A stretch of 64,000 nucleotides of DNA from Paracoccaceae bacterium (GCA_014323785.1 JACONJ010000050.1:1-64000), one strand, 5' to 3'; positions 38,845 to 47,895 are shown, counted from the first letter of the stretch. The notes: generated by a model not told the origin, from the letters alone. Translations and numbers: made by a program.

Positions 38845-39432
38845 ATGACAGCCACCCATCCATCCGAGGATGTCCTCGGCTTCTGGCTTGAGAGCTGCGG
38901 ACCGGGGAAATGGTACGCCCAGGATGATAATCTGGACGACCAGATTACCAGGCACTTCGGTGCCCTCTGGCGGGACGCAGCAGACGGCAAACTCGACACA
39001 TGGAAGGGCCACCCGCGAAAGGCACTGGGCTTTATCATTCTGACCGACCAGTTCCCGCGCAACATGTTTCGAAACAGTGCTATGGCGTTTTCTACCGACA
39101 GGCTGGCGAAGTCGGCGGCATGCTACAGCATCGACCGGGGCTGGGATATGCGCACTGCTGAACCCGGGCGGCAGTTCTTCTATATGCCGTTTTGTCATTC
39201 CGAGGTTTTATCGGATCAGGATCATTGCGTGCGCCTGATGAAGGAACGGATGCCGGAGACTGGCGCGGGCAACATCCTGCATGCCCGTGTGCATCGAGAG
39301 ATCATCCGAAGGTTCGGCCGCTTCCCCTATCGCAACGCGGCCTTGGGCCGTGCGACGAAACCGGCCGAACAACGCTTCATGGATGATGGTGGCTATGGCC
39401 TGATCCTGGGTGAGCTCGAGGCGATGGCCTGA
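38845..39432 (+). CDS. DUF924 family protein
   Basis: A 195-residue soluble protein matching the DUF924 family, an all-helical TPR-like fold of unknown function. Recognised by EDVLGFWLESCGPGKWYAQD, GHPRKALGFIILTDQFPRNM and FYMPFCHSEVLSDQDHCVRL. It has an AAAGGAGA ribosome site shortly before the ATG and follows the MFS gene by 42 bp. No catalytic residues are known for the family. Confidence 0.88.
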   Translation: MTATHPSEDVLGFWLESCGPGKWYAQDDNLDDQITRHFGALWRDAADGKLDTWKGHPRKALGFIILTDQFPRNMFRNSAMAFSTDRLAKSAACYSIDRGWDMRTAEPGRQFFYMPFCHSEVLSDQDHCVRLMKERMPETGAGNILHARVHREIIRRFGRFPYRNAALGRATKPAEQRFMDDGGYGLILGELEAMA

Positions 39433-39520
39433 TCCCAGGCCACACACCCTGGACATCCACTGGTTGGGGATGCGTGACCTAAGCAGAATACCTTCATTAC
39501 GTCATCGCATATCTGGTTGG

Positions 39521-39656
39521 TCATTTACCCTTCAGAATGGCCGCGATGATAAGCCCTAAAGGTCCGAGGAAAAACCCCCCAGAGAAAGCCCTTGACACCG
39601 TCAACGAAAAGACCGATGACACCGAAGAAGATCGCGATTCCGATAATCAATTCCAT
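39521..39656 (-). pseudogene. Small membrane protein, out of frame at a G6/C6 run
   Basis: On the minus strand the ATG at 39656 gives MELIIGIAIFFGVIGLFVDG and continues VKGFLW to a run of six G (C6 at 39575-39580 on the plus strand). As written, the frame then becomes basic nonsense. With five G it continues GFFLGPLGLIIAAILKGK to a TGA at 39521-39523, a neat 44-residue two-helix membrane protein of a kind common in bacteria. The ribosome site GGAGG lies just upstream on the minus strand. This is a one-base homopolymer indel, real or artefact. Confidence 0.6.
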
Positions 39657-39961
39657 GGTTTACCTCCTTGTTCTAACGATATGGAGTCTAAACCCCGTAC
39701 CGAAATTCTGACCCCGTGACCGAGTCTTGTCGCGGATCAGAATATGTTTAGACCGATTCGTGCTTTTGAGCAAGCCTGGACAGTCATCCGTAAGGTTTCA
39801 AGAATGGTTTAGCCCTAAGATGCGCGGTAGGGTGATCACAAATGCCTGCGATATCCTCTGCGCACTTTAATCTTGCGGCAATCTCATGCCGCCGGCCCTG
39901 ATTGCGATGGCAGGCGGAATAGTCTAGCGTTAAATAAAATCTTAGCAGAGAGGAATGAGCC
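39657..39961. other. Intergenic region between small membrane gene and lpd
   Basis: 305 bp without a convincing ORF on either strand; the longest frames are under 65 codons with no ribosome sites. It must hold the promoters of both divergently transcribed neighbours. The last 20 bp contain GAGAGGA just before the lpd ATG, which is its ribosome site. No repeat or structured RNA was recognised. Confidence 0.5.
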
Positions 39962-41359
39962 ATGGCTGCCAACAGTTATGACGTCGTTGTCATCGGGGCC
40001 GGACCAGGCGGTTATGTCGCCGCGATCCGGGCCAGCCAGCTGGGCATGAAGGTTGCAATTGTGGAACGCGAGCATATGGGCGGCATCTGCCTGAATTGGG
40101 GTTGCATCCCGACCAAGGCGATGCTGCGATCCTCGGAAGTGTTTCACCTGATGCACCGTGCCGGGGAGTTCGGGTTAAGCGCGACGGGCATCGACTATGA
40201 CCTGGACGCGGTTGTCAAACGCTCTCGCGCCGTGGCCAAACAGCTGAACGCGGGCGTTGGCCATCTGATGAAGAAAAACAAGGTCAAAGTGGTGATGGGC
40301 GAGGCGACTCTGCCTGCCAAAGGTGAGGTCAGCGTCAAGACCGGTAAGGGTACCGAGGAGCTGACCGCCCGAAACGTCATCCTGGCCACAGGCGCGCGTG
40401 CCCGCGAGATGCCGGGGCTGGAAGCTGATGGTAAGCGGGTCTGGACCTATAAGGCCGCGCTGATGCCGCCGCATATGCCGAAAAAACTTCTGGTGATCGG
40501 CTCGGGCGCGATTGGCATTGAATTCGCCAGTTTTTACAACACGCTGGGGGCCGAGACGACCGTGGTTGAGGTGATGGATCGCATCCTGCCGGTCGAGGAT
40601 GCTGAAATCAGTGCATTCGCCAGGAAAGCCTTTGAAAAGCAGGGGATGAAGATTCTGCAAAAGGCCGTGGTCAAACAGCTTGATCGTGCCAAAGACAAAG
40701 TGACCGCCCATATTGAAGCGGGGGGGCGGGCTGAGAAGCATGTGTTTGATACCGTCATCTCTGCTGTGGGCATTGTCGGCAACACCGAGGGCATGGGGCT
40801 GGAAGCACTTGGCGTGAAAATTGACCGAACCCACGTGGTGACGGATGCCTACTGCCGCACGGGGTGTGAAGGGCTTTACGCCATCGGCGATATCGCTGGT
40901 GCACCCTGGCTTGCGCACAAGGCCAGCCATGAGGGCGTGATGGTGGCCGAGTTGATCGCGGGTAAAAATGCCGCACATCCGGTGAAACCCGAAAGCATCG
41001 CAGGCTGCACCTATTGCCATCCGCAGGTGGCCAGCGTCGGCTATTCTGAGGCCAGGGCGAAAGAGCTGGGTTATGATGTGAAAATCGGCCGTTTCCCCTT
41101 CATTGGCAATGGCAAGGCCATCGCCCTGGGAGAGGCCGAGGGGATGGTCAAAACCGTCTTCGACGCTAAAACGGGCGAGCTTCTGGGGGCTCATATGATC
41201 GGTGCGGAAGTGACGGAACTGATTCAGGGCTATGTTGTCGGGCGGCAGTTAGAGACGACCGAGGAAGACCTGATGCATACCGTCTTCCCGCATCCGACGC
41301 TCAGCGAGATGATGCACGAGTCCGTGCTCGACGCTTATGACCGGGTGATCCATATCTGA
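39962..41359 (+). CDS. lpdA: Dihydrolipoyl dehydrogenase
   Basis: E3 flavoenzyme reoxidising dihydrolipoamide in 2-oxoacid dehydrogenase complexes. The FAD loop is VVVIGAGPGGYVAAIRASQL and the redox disulfide is in GGICLNWGCIPTKAMLRSSE (CLNWGC). The NAD loop is KLLVIGSGAIGIEFASFY and the second FAD motif is GLYAIGDIAGAPWLAHKASH. The C-terminal catalytic His-Glu block is HTVFPHPTLSEMMHE. Length 465 is standard. No E1/E2 genes are in the window, so which complex it serves is unknown. Confidence 0.94.
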   Translation: MAANSYDVVVIGAGPGGYVAAIRASQLGMKVAIVEREHMGGICLNWGCIPTKAMLRSSEVFHLMHRAGEFGLSATGIDYDLDAVVKRSRAVAKQLNAGVGHLMKKNKVKVVMGEATLPAKGEVSVKTGKGTEELTARNVILATGARAREMPGLEADGKRVWTYKAALMPPHMPKKLLVIGSGAIGIEFASFYNTLGAETTVVEVMDRILPVEDAEISAFARKAFEKQGMKILQKAVVKQLDRAKDKVTAHIEAGGRAEKHVFDTVISAVGIVGNTEGMGLEALGVKIDRTHVVTDAYCRTGCEGLYAIGDIAGAPWLAHKASHEGVMVAELIAGKNAAHPVKPESIAGCTYCHPQVASVGYSEARAKELGYDVKIGRFPFIGNGKAIALGEAEGMVKTVFDAKTGELLGAHMIGAEVTELIQGYVVGRQLETTEEDLMHTVFPHPTLSEMMHESVLDAYDRVIHI

Positions 41360-41439
41360 CCTTTGGGGCGGGGTGAATCGTGAAAGGGGCGCGTAATGAA
41401 AGCGCGAAATTTTCCCCTGACAACGGCAAGGGCGGGCGC

Positions 41440-43095
41440 ATGGTTAATCACCTGTATTACGGCGACAACCTGCCGGTCCTGCGCGAGTCCATCGCGGATG
41501 CCAGCGTGGACCTGATCTATCTGGACCCGCCGTTCAACTCTAACGCATCCTACAATGTGCTGTTCAAGGGGCCGGGCGGCACGGACAGCCCCGCGCAGAT
41601 TGAAGCGTTTGACGACACCTGGCACTGGACCGATGCGGCCGAGGCCACCTATGGCGAGGTTCTGCAATCCGGCAACAGGGATGCGGCGGAACTTCTGCGT
41701 GCCATGCGGGTGTTTCTGGGTGAAAATGACATGATGGCCTATCTGGCGATGATGGCCATCCGCCTGCTGGAGTTGCGGCGGGTGCTGAAGGATACGGGCA
41801 GCCTGTATCTGCACTGCGATGACACCGCCTCGCACTACCTGAAACTGCTGATGGATAGCATCTTTGGGCCTGTTGCGTATCGCAATGAGGTCATTTGGAA
41901 GCGCACCAGCAACCACAACGACGCGGGCCGCTTCGGGCGCGTGGCTGACCGGCTGCTGTTCTACGGCGCGGGCATCAACCGCGATGCCGTGCGGGTACCG
42001 CTGGACCCGGATTACGTGCGCCAGTTCTACCGGTATGACGATGATGACGGGCGCGGGCCGTATCAGCGGGGTGATATGGCCAATCCCAGCCGCATCTGGC
42101 CCGGCGGGGTGTATGAATGGAAGGGGTATCCGCCCCCGCCAAAAGGGTGGCGGTATAAGCAGGCGCACATGGCCGAACTGGATGAACAGGGGCGCATCCA
42201 TTATCCCACAAAGGCAGACGGAACGCCTGATTATTCAAAACGCCCCCGCTTGAAACGCTACTTGGACGCCAACCCCGGCCAGGTGCCGCTGGATGTGTGG
42301 ACGGACATCAAGCCCATTGGGGCGCACGCCGCCGAACGCCTTGGCTACCCGACGCAGAAGCCCGTTGCGCTGCTGGAGCGCATCATCCGCGCCAGCAGCA
42401 ATGAAGGCGATCTGGTGCTGGACCCGTTCTGCGGCTGCGGCACCACCGTCCACGCCGCCGAAAAACTGGGCCGTAAGTGGTGCGGCATTGACATCACGCA
42501 CCTGGCCATCGGCCTGATTGAAAAGCGCCTGCGCGATGCCTTCCCCAGGGTTGCGTTCACAACCCACGGGGTGCCGCGGGACATCGCGGGGGCGCGCGAC
42601 CTCGCCCGTCGCGGGCGCCGGGAGGGGCGGCATTATTTCGAGTTTGAGAAATGGGCCCTCTCGCTTATCAACGCGCAGCCCGGCACCCTGTCACGGCGGG
42701 GGGCGGATAAGGGGCGGGGGGCGGATAAGGGAATCGACGGCACGATCTATTTTGACAGAACCCGGCGCGCGCTTGTCAGCGTGAAGTCGGGCGAGAATGT
42801 AAGCGTTGCCATGATTCGCGACCTGCGCGGGGTGATTGAGCGCGAGGGTGCGGAGATCGGCATTTTCCTGACCCTGACGTCGCCGACAAAGCCGATGACG
42901 GCCGAGGCCGCCGCCGCGGGGCAGTTCAGGATGGAGGGATTTGATTCGGCTGTCCCGCGCATCCAGATTGTCACCATTGAGGATGCGCTGGCCCTGCGCG
43001 ACCGCGCCGTGCGCCTGCCCCTGCGCCGGGGCGACACTTTCAAACGCGCCACGCGCGAGCATGACAAAACCGCACAAAACAAAATGGACCTGTAA
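41440..43095 (+). CDS. DNA methyltransferase fused to an Mrr-like nuclease domain
   Basis: A 551-residue single-chain modification-nuclease candidate. The N-terminal methyltransferase has the catalytic motif LIYLDPPFNSNASYNVLF (DPPF) before the SAM-binding motif LVLDPFCGCGTTVHAAEKLG, the beta-class order of N6-adenine/N4-cytosine enzymes. GYPTQKPVALLERII is motif X-like. The C-terminal domain (about residue 400 on) resembles Mrr/type IV nucleases: FEKWALSLINA, then KGIDGTIYFD with a likely metal-binding Asp, RALVSVKSGENVSVAMIRDL with the SxK element, and EIGIFLTLTSPTKPM. The ATG at 41440 follows AAGGGCGG; a GTG at 41380 is an alternative. An 18-bp tandem duplication lies just before the nuclease Asp. 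No separate restriction or specificity gene is adjacent. Confidence 0.83.
   Translation: MVNHLYYGDNLPVLRESIADASVDLIYLDPPFNSNASYNVLFKGPGGTDSPAQIEAFDDTWHWTDAAEATYGEVLQSGNRDAAELLRAMRVFLGENDMMAYLAMMAIRLLELRRVLKDTGSLYLHCDDTASHYLKLLMDSIFGPVAYRNEVIWKRTSNHNDAGRFGRVADRLLFYGAGINRDAVRVPLDPDYVRQFYRYDDDDGRGPYQRGDMANPSRIWPGGVYEWKGYPPPPKGWRYKQAHMAELDEQGRIHYPTKADGTPDYSKRPRLKRYLDANPGQVPLDVWTDIKPIGAHAAERLGYPTQKPVALLERIIRASSNEGDLVLDPFCGCGTTVHAAEKLGRKWCGIDITHLAIGLIEKRLRDAFPRVAFTTHGVPRDIAGARDLARRGRREGRHYFEFEKWALSLINAQPGTLSRRGADKGRGADKGIDGTIYFDRTRRALVSVKSGENVSVAMIRDLRGVIEREGAEIGIFLTLTSPTKPMTAEAAAAGQFRMEGFDSAVPRIQIVTIEDALALRDRAVRLPLRRGDTFKRATREHDKTAQNKMDL
42697..42732 (+). repeat. 18-bp tandem duplication inside the methyltransferase-nuclease gene
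   Basis: CGGGGGGCGGATAAGGGG occurs at 42697-42714 and again at 42715-42732 with one mismatch at the last base. It duplicates six codons (GADKGR) in frame immediately before the IDGTIYF strand of the Mrr-like domain, so the predicted metal-binding Asp is preceded by two copies of the motif. G-rich runs make slippage a likely origin. Confidence 0.85.
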
Positions 43096-43860
43096 GCCTC
43101 TGCCCCAATCCCGCGGCGGCACTAGCCCATCAAGGATACCCTGCAACTGCCGTGTTCCGACCGCAACTGTGCCAAGGGCGGGCGCATAATGGCCGAAGGG
43201 GGCCTCAGGGTGACGCCGCGGCGGGAGCATCTCCCGCTCGGGTGCTATCATTCCGCCAAAAACACCCGGATGAGGCGGTGACCCGATTGCGTCCGCGCCG
43301 CTTGCCGCGTTGGCCCCGAGGTTCACCGTCATACCCTCTCTGCCCTGAATTCATATCTGTTCCAGTTACCCTGATTAAGGGTACCTTCGTAGGGGCAGTT
43401 GTAGTGATCGTTGCCGTTCTCTTTCATCCAAGTGTAGCGGCTCGCTACACCTTCATCAACCCTGCATCGCTGGCGGCGATGCTGAGCCGCAGGTCATCCC
43501 CCGCCGCACCAATTCTGTCTGGTAGCCACAGGCTTTGCTCTCCAGTTCGCGCCTCTGTTTTGATCCACCCCTCATCCGGTGTCAGCAGCCTGGCCACCAC
43601 GCGCAGAATGTTGCAGCAAAGACCAGCACCTCATCGGTCGCCACTGATGGAACTGCCAAGGAAAGAAAACCAAGCACCGTCGCGCACCACAAACGCAGGT
43701 AACGCAGACCCGGGCCGTGAACACACAAGCCATCATGGGGCAATTGCGCGTCAGATCGGCGGTAATGTCCAGTGCCTATTTGCACCGGTTTGCTGCGCAA
43801 CCGGATAATTCTGACGATGATTGCTTGTTTACGCCGGGCGGCAGGGCTATATGGGGCTGC
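43096..43860. other. Degenerate DNA between the methyltransferase and the S49 peptidase
   Basis: 765 bp where several medium-length frames exist on both strands but none has a good start, ribosome site or recognisable product. Minus-strand pieces such as TPDEGWIKTEARTGEQSLW and RYTWMKENGNDHYNCPYEG look protein-like but are broken by stops. A perfect 8-bp palindrome lies at 43432-43450. The region may be the remains of genes that arrived with the methyltransferase. Confidence 0.4.
43432..43450. terminator. Perfect 8-bp hairpin, possible terminator
   Basis: GTGTAGCG-GCT-CGCTACAC forms an 8-bp stem with a three-base loop. There is no T-run on the plus strand, and the bases after it (CTTCATC) are mixed. 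It could be a factor-assisted terminator or a protein-binding palindrome. No gene ends directly at it. Confidence 0.35.
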
Positions 43861-44661
43861 ATGAAACGCTTTGTCCCTTTTATGAAATCCGACCCGCTGG
43901 TCTCTGTCGTCCGCCTGTCCGGTGTGATTGCCGGGGCCGGGCGTGGCGGCGTTTTGAACGACAGCGCGACCGCACCGATGATCGAACGGGCGTTTCGACG
44001 TGGCAGACCGGTGGCTGTTGCCATGGTGATTAACTCGCCCGGCGGTTCGCCCGCGCAATCCTCTCTGATTGCGGCGCGGATCAAACGCTTGTCGGCAGAG
44101 AATAAGGTACCGGTCCACGCCTTTGTGGAGGATGTGGCGGCCTCCGGTGGCTACTGGCTGGCCTGTGCGGCGAACAGGATATGGATCGATGCCCACTCGA
44201 TCCTGGGCTCTATCGGGGTGATATCGGCCAGTTTCGGGCTGCAGGATTTCATCGCTCGTTTCGGGATCGAACGGCGTGTTCACACCGCTGGCAAGGATAA
44301 GTCGATGCTGGACCCGTTCTGCCCGGAGCGTCCGGAAGATGTTGAACGGTTGCACAGTATCCAAAGACAGATACATGACAGTTTCATCGCCCACGTGAAG
44401 GCCAGCCGTGGTGAGCGTTTGGCGGATGATGAGGATTTGTTCACCGGAGATTTCTGGGTTGGCGAAAAAGCTGTCTCGCTTGGATTGGCCGACGGGTTAG
44501 GTCATGTGAACCCGAAGATGAAGGAGCTTTATGGCGAGAAAACCCGCTTTGCCGTTTACGGGCCGAAACGCAACATCTGGCAGCGGTTTGGCGTACGAGC
44601 GGTTGATGAGGTGGCCGCAGCCCTTGATGCGCGCACGATCTGGGCCCGGTATGGACTCTGA
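43861..44661 (+). CDS. S49 family peptidase (SppA-like)
   Basis: A 266-residue serine peptidase of the signal-peptide-peptidase SppA/SohB family. The fold is shown by PLVSVVRLSGVIAGAGRGG, AVAMVINSPGGSPAQSSLIA (oxyanion region), the nucleophile block FVEDVAASGGYWLACAANRI (Ser in ASGG), and ILGSIGVISASFGLQDFIAR. It is a short, single-repeat form with no N-terminal membrane helix if the ATG at 43861 is the start, so it is likely cytoplasmic or membrane-peripheral. Upstream in-frame codons lie in degenerate DNA. It is followed closely by two tiny membrane ORFs and an SDR gene in the same direction. Confidence 0.9.
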   Translation: MKRFVPFMKSDPLVSVVRLSGVIAGAGRGGVLNDSATAPMIERAFRRGRPVAVAMVINSPGGSPAQSSLIAARIKRLSAENKVPVHAFVEDVAASGGYWLACAANRIWIDAHSILGSIGVISASFGLQDFIARFGIERRVHTAGKDKSMLDPFCPERPEDVERLHSIQRQIHDSFIAHVKASRGERLADDEDLFTGDFWVGEKAVSLGLADGLGHVNPKMKELYGEKTRFAVYGPKRNIWQRFGVRAVDEVAAALDARTIWARYGL

Positions 44662-44664
44662 GCG

Positions 44665-44853
44665 ATGATTAAAATTGCCACGTTTTTTCTGATCGGGATG
44701 CTGATTCTAGCCATCCTTGGGCGGTTGCGTTTGCCGAAGATCATGCGGCGTGGCGACAATGGTGGCTTACTCCGGCCTGCACTGTGCCCGAATTGCGGGT
44801 GCTACAACACGAAAGACGGGCCATGCTGCCAATCTCCTAAGGGGCGGAACTGA
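44665..44853 (+). CDS. Small membrane protein with a Cys-rich tail
   Basis: A 62-residue ORF starting 3 bp after the S49 peptidase stop. One N-terminal membrane helix (MIKIATFFLIGMLILAILGR) is followed by a basic segment and CPNCGCYNTKDGPCC, a zinc-ribbon-like cluster with a CxxCxC pattern. Similar short proteins occur in this position in relatives, as far as I recall, but no function is known. Tight spacing implies cotranscription with the peptidase. Confidence 0.65.
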   Translation: MIKIATFFLIGMLILAILGRLRLPKIMRRGDNGGLLRPALCPNCGCYNTKDGPCCQSPKGRN

Positions 44854-44857
44854 GGCG

Positions 44858-44938
44858 ATGATCGGTGAAATCTTTCTGTTCATCGGGCCGGCCCTTGTGG
44901 TTCTCTACACTATCTATACCGCCCAGCTGTTGTACTGA
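44858..44938 (+). CDS. 26-residue membrane micropeptide
   Basis: MIGEIFLFIGPALVVLYTIY plus TAQLLY: nearly the whole peptide is one hydrophobic helix. The ATG lies 4 bp after the previous stop, with GGGGCGG about 9 bp upstream. The SDR gene begins 17 bp after its stop. Consistent spacing within a same-strand run of genes makes it more credible than its length alone. Function unknown. Confidence 0.45.
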   Translation: MIGEIFLFIGPALVVLYTIYTAQLLY

Positions 44939-44955
44939 TGTGAAAGGGGGGCGAT

Positions 44956-45732
44956 ATGGCAGCACTCGTCACGGGGGCGGCAAAGCGCCTGGGCCGAGAG
45001 ATGGCACTGGCCCTGGCGAGGGCGGGCCATAACATCTGCGTCCATTACGCGACCTCGCGCTACGAGGCGGATGCCACGGTTGCCGAGATCAAGGCACTGG
45101 GCCGCCGGGCAGTGTCGCTTAACGCAGATCTGCTGTCGGAGGATCAGACCGACGCCCTGGTGCCGGGGGCGATTGATGCACTTGGCGAACCGATCACGGT
45201 TCTGGTCAACAATGCCTCGATCTTCGAATACGACACACTGGCTACCGCTACACGCCGCAGCTGGGACCGACATCTGGAATCAAACCTGCGTGCCCCTTTC
45301 GTCCTGACCCGGGCCGTGGCGGCGCAAGTGCCCGCACCCGAGATCGACGCCCGGGGCGAGCCAGTGGCGCAAGGTCTGATAGTGAACATGATCGACCAGC
45401 GCGTTCTGAAACCGACGCCAGAATTCATGACCTATACAATTGCGAAGATGGGGCTCTGGGCACTTACCCGAACTTCGGCCCAGGCCCTTGCCCCCAGACT
45501 GCGGGTGAACGCAATTGGCCCCGGTCCGACGATACAAGGCAGCCGCCAGTCCAAGGCGCATTTCAACGCGCAACGGGCCGCGACAATCCTGAACCGTGGC
45601 GCGGATTTAGACGGAATCACCCAAGCCCTGCTTTACCTGATGTCCGCGCGGGCCGTGACAGGGCAATTGATTTGCGTTGATGGCGGTCAGCACCTGGCCT
45701 GGGAAACGCCGGATATAGTGGGCATGGTGTGA
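44956..45732 (+). CDS. SDR oxidoreductase resembling pteridine/dihydromonapterin reductase
   Basis: A 258-residue short-chain dehydrogenase. The cofactor loop ALVTGAAKRLGREMALALAR has the TGxxxRLG pattern seen in pteridine reductases, where Arg suggests NADPH use. VLVNNASIFEYDTL is the NNA motif. The catalytic Tyr-Lys lies in FMTYTIAKMGLWALTR (YxxxK), and the sequence ends VTGQLICVDGGQHLAW. The LIVNMIDQRVLKPTPEFMTY segment is typical of FolM/pteridine reductase-like SDRs. It might supply a dihydrofolate or dihydropterin reductase activity. It ends a run of four closely spaced plus-strand genes. Confidence 0.82.
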   Translation: MAALVTGAAKRLGREMALALARAGHNICVHYATSRYEADATVAEIKALGRRAVSLNADLLSEDQTDALVPGAIDALGEPITVLVNNASIFEYDTLATATRRSWDRHLESNLRAPFVLTRAVAAQVPAPEIDARGEPVAQGLIVNMIDQRVLKPTPEFMTYTIAKMGLWALTRTSAQALAPRLRVNAIGPGPTIQGSRQSKAHFNAQRAATILNRGADLDGITQALLYLMSARAVTGQLICVDGGQHLAWETPDIVGMV

Positions 45733-46011
45733 CCCCCCATCTTACGCACACGAAATCCCGCTACCACAACCGCGTGTGCAATATGACGGACATCATGGTA
45801 CCGCTGTTCCTTGTGCAAGGTGAGCAAAATATCGAATATTTGAAAGCCACGTAAAATATGCAAACCAGCTAACCAAGATGTAAGCAACAAAAACGTCATA
45901 CTGTTACAACTTTATCCCAATGCGTGTTAACATGAATGGCGGGCAACTTTCGGTTTAAAGCCAGTTACATCCCGTTGCAGCCAGAACGGGAATCGCCCAG
46001 TGCCGTGATCC

Positions 46012-47877
46012 ATGTCTGAAACGCCTTCAAAAACCGCTCCAACCGGGCCTTCGGTGATCCAGTCCTACATCAGGGTTTTGGGCAACTCCCCGGGCGTTTA
46101 TCGCATGCTTGATGCGCGATCACGGGTACTTTATATCGGTAAGGCGCGTGCGTTGAAGAAGCGCGTGTCATCCTATGCCAAACTCACCGGTCATGCCCCC
46201 CGGATCACCCGAATGATCCAGGAGACGGCCTCGATGATGTTTCTGACGACTAGGACAGAGACCGAGGCACTGCTTCTGGAACAGAACCTCATCAAGCAGC
46301 TCAAGCCGCACTATAATGTTCTGCTGCGCGATGATAAAAGTTTCCCCAATATCCTGGTCTCGACCGAACATTCCTTCCCGCAGATCAAGAAGCATCGTGG
46401 CGCGAAGAAAGAGAAGGGCGCGTATTTCGGTCCCTTCGCCAGCACTGGTTCTGTGAACCGGACGTTGAACCAGTTGCAAAAGGTGTTCCTGCTGCGCAAT
46501 TGTTCCGATGCCACGTTCGCCAGCCGCGTCCGTCCCTGTCTGCTGTATCAGATCAAACGCTGCAGTGCGCCCTGTGTCGGCTATATCTCCAGGGCGGATT
46601 ATGCCGCCTCGGTCAAGGATGCTATGCGATTTCTGCGCGGTGACAGCACACGTATCCAGAAAACCCTGGCCGCGGATATGTCCGCCGCCTCTGAAGCGAT
46701 GGAGTTTGAGCGTGCCGCCGCCCTGCGCGACCGCATCCGTGCGCTGACCAATGTGCAATCCGCCCAAGGGATTAACCCGCACGGCGTGGCCGAGGCGGAT
46801 GTGATCGCGCTCCATATGGAGGGCGGGCAAGCCTGTGTTCAGGTTTTCTTCATCCGGGCGCATCAGAACTGGGGCAATCGTGATTTTTACCCTCGCGTGG
46901 CCGAGGCCGAGGCGCCGGAGGTGTTGGAGGCTTTTATCGGCCAGTTCTACGATACCAAGGAACCGCCTGGACAGTTGATCCTCAGCCATGAGATCGAAAA
47001 TGCCGATCTCATGGCTAAGGCCTTGACCGGAAAGCGCGGGCGCAAGGTCGAAATCCTGGTGCCGCAACGGGGCGAGAAGGCGGAGCTGGTAGCCGGGGCA
47101 GCCCGAAACGCACGCGAAAGCCTTGCCCGCAAACTGGCCGAGACCGCGACCCAGGCCAGGCTTCTGACCGCCCTTGCCGAGGCCTTCGATCTGGGGGCTG
47201 CGCCGAAGCGAATCGAGGTCTATGACAACTCTCATATCCAAGGTGCGAATGCCGTGGGCGGGATGATTGTGGCGGGCCCCGATGGCTTCGTGAAATCGCA
47301 GTATCGCAAGTTCAACATAAAAAGCCCCGGGATCACGCCGGGCGACGATTTTGGCATGATGAAAGAGGTTCTGACCCGCCGTTTCCAGCGCCTTTTGAAG
47401 GAAGATCCTGACCGCAAGACCGAATCATGGCCCGATCTGCTGTTTATCGATGGCGGTGCCGGACATGTCAGTGCAGTGGCCGGAATTCTGAGAAATTTGG
47501 GGGTCAGGGACGTGCCTTTCATCGGTGTGGCCAAGGGCATTGACCGCGATGCTGGCAAGGAGGAATTTCACCGCCCCGGCGCACGACCCTTTGCCTTGAA
47601 GCACAATGACCCGGTGCTTTATTTTGTGCAGCGGCTCAGGGATGAGGCGCACTGTTTCGCCATCGGTACCCATCGCCGTAAACGTGCCAAGGCTGTGGGC
47701 GCAACCCCGCTTGATGATATTCCCGGCGTCGGCGGCATCCGCAAGCGTGCGCTTCTCGGCCATTTTGGCAGTGCCAAGGCCGTGGCCCGTGCGGGCCTTT
47801 CCGATCTCAAGGCCGTCGATGGCATTTCCAACGCCATGGCCGAGACGATCCATGCATTCTTCCATGAACGCGGTTGA
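46012..47877 (+). CDS. uvrC: Excinuclease ABC subunit C
   Basis: Nuclease making both incisions in UvrABC nucleotide excision repair. The GIY-YIG domain is N-terminal ([34 protein letters not shown]). A Cys cluster region [20 protein letters not shown] and the UvrB-interacting UVR helix ([20 protein letters not shown]) follow. The RNase H-like domain carries [20 protein letters not shown] and [14 protein letters not shown], and the protein ends in a helix-hairpin-helix pair ([20 protein letters not shown]). The 621-residue length is normal. It heads the uvrC-pgsA-moaD-moaE group. Confidence 0.97.
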   Translation: MSETPSKTAPTGPSVIQSYIRVLGNSPGVYRMLDARSRVLYIGKARALKKRVSSYAKLTGHAPRITRMIQETASMMFLTTRTETEALLLEQNLIKQLKPHYNVLLRDDKSFPNILVSTEHSFPQIKKHRGAKKEKGAYFGPFASTGSVNRTLNQLQKVFLLRNCSDATFASRVRPCLLYQIKRCSAPCVGYISRADYAASVKDAMRFLRGDSTRIQKTLAADMSAASEAMEFERAAALRDRIRALTNVQSAQGINPHGVAEADVIALHMEGGQACVQVFFIRAHQNWGNRDFYPRVAEAEAPEVLEAFIGQFYDTKEPPGQLILSHEIENADLMAKALTGKRGRKVEILVPQRGEKAELVAGAARNARESLARKLAETATQARLLTALAEAFDLGAAPKRIEVYDNSHIQGANAVGGMIVAGPDGFVKSQYRKFNIKSPGITPGDDFGMMKEVLTRRFQRLLKEDPDRKTESWPDLLFIDGGAGHVSAVAGILRNLGVRDVPFIGVAKGIDRDAGKEEFHRPGARPFALKHNDPVLYFVQRLRDEAHCFAIGTHRRKRAKAVGATPLDDIPGVGGIRKRALLGHFGSAKAVARAGLSDLKAVDGISNAMAETIHAFFHERG

Positions 47878-47895
47878 CTGGTTAAGCCAGAGCGT

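Noticed and set aside
43360-43440. Minus-strand segment RYTWMKENGNDHYNCPYEG as the C-terminus of a phage terminase
   Set aside because: The resemblance to terminase C-terminal motifs is too short and loose, and there is no connected reading frame.
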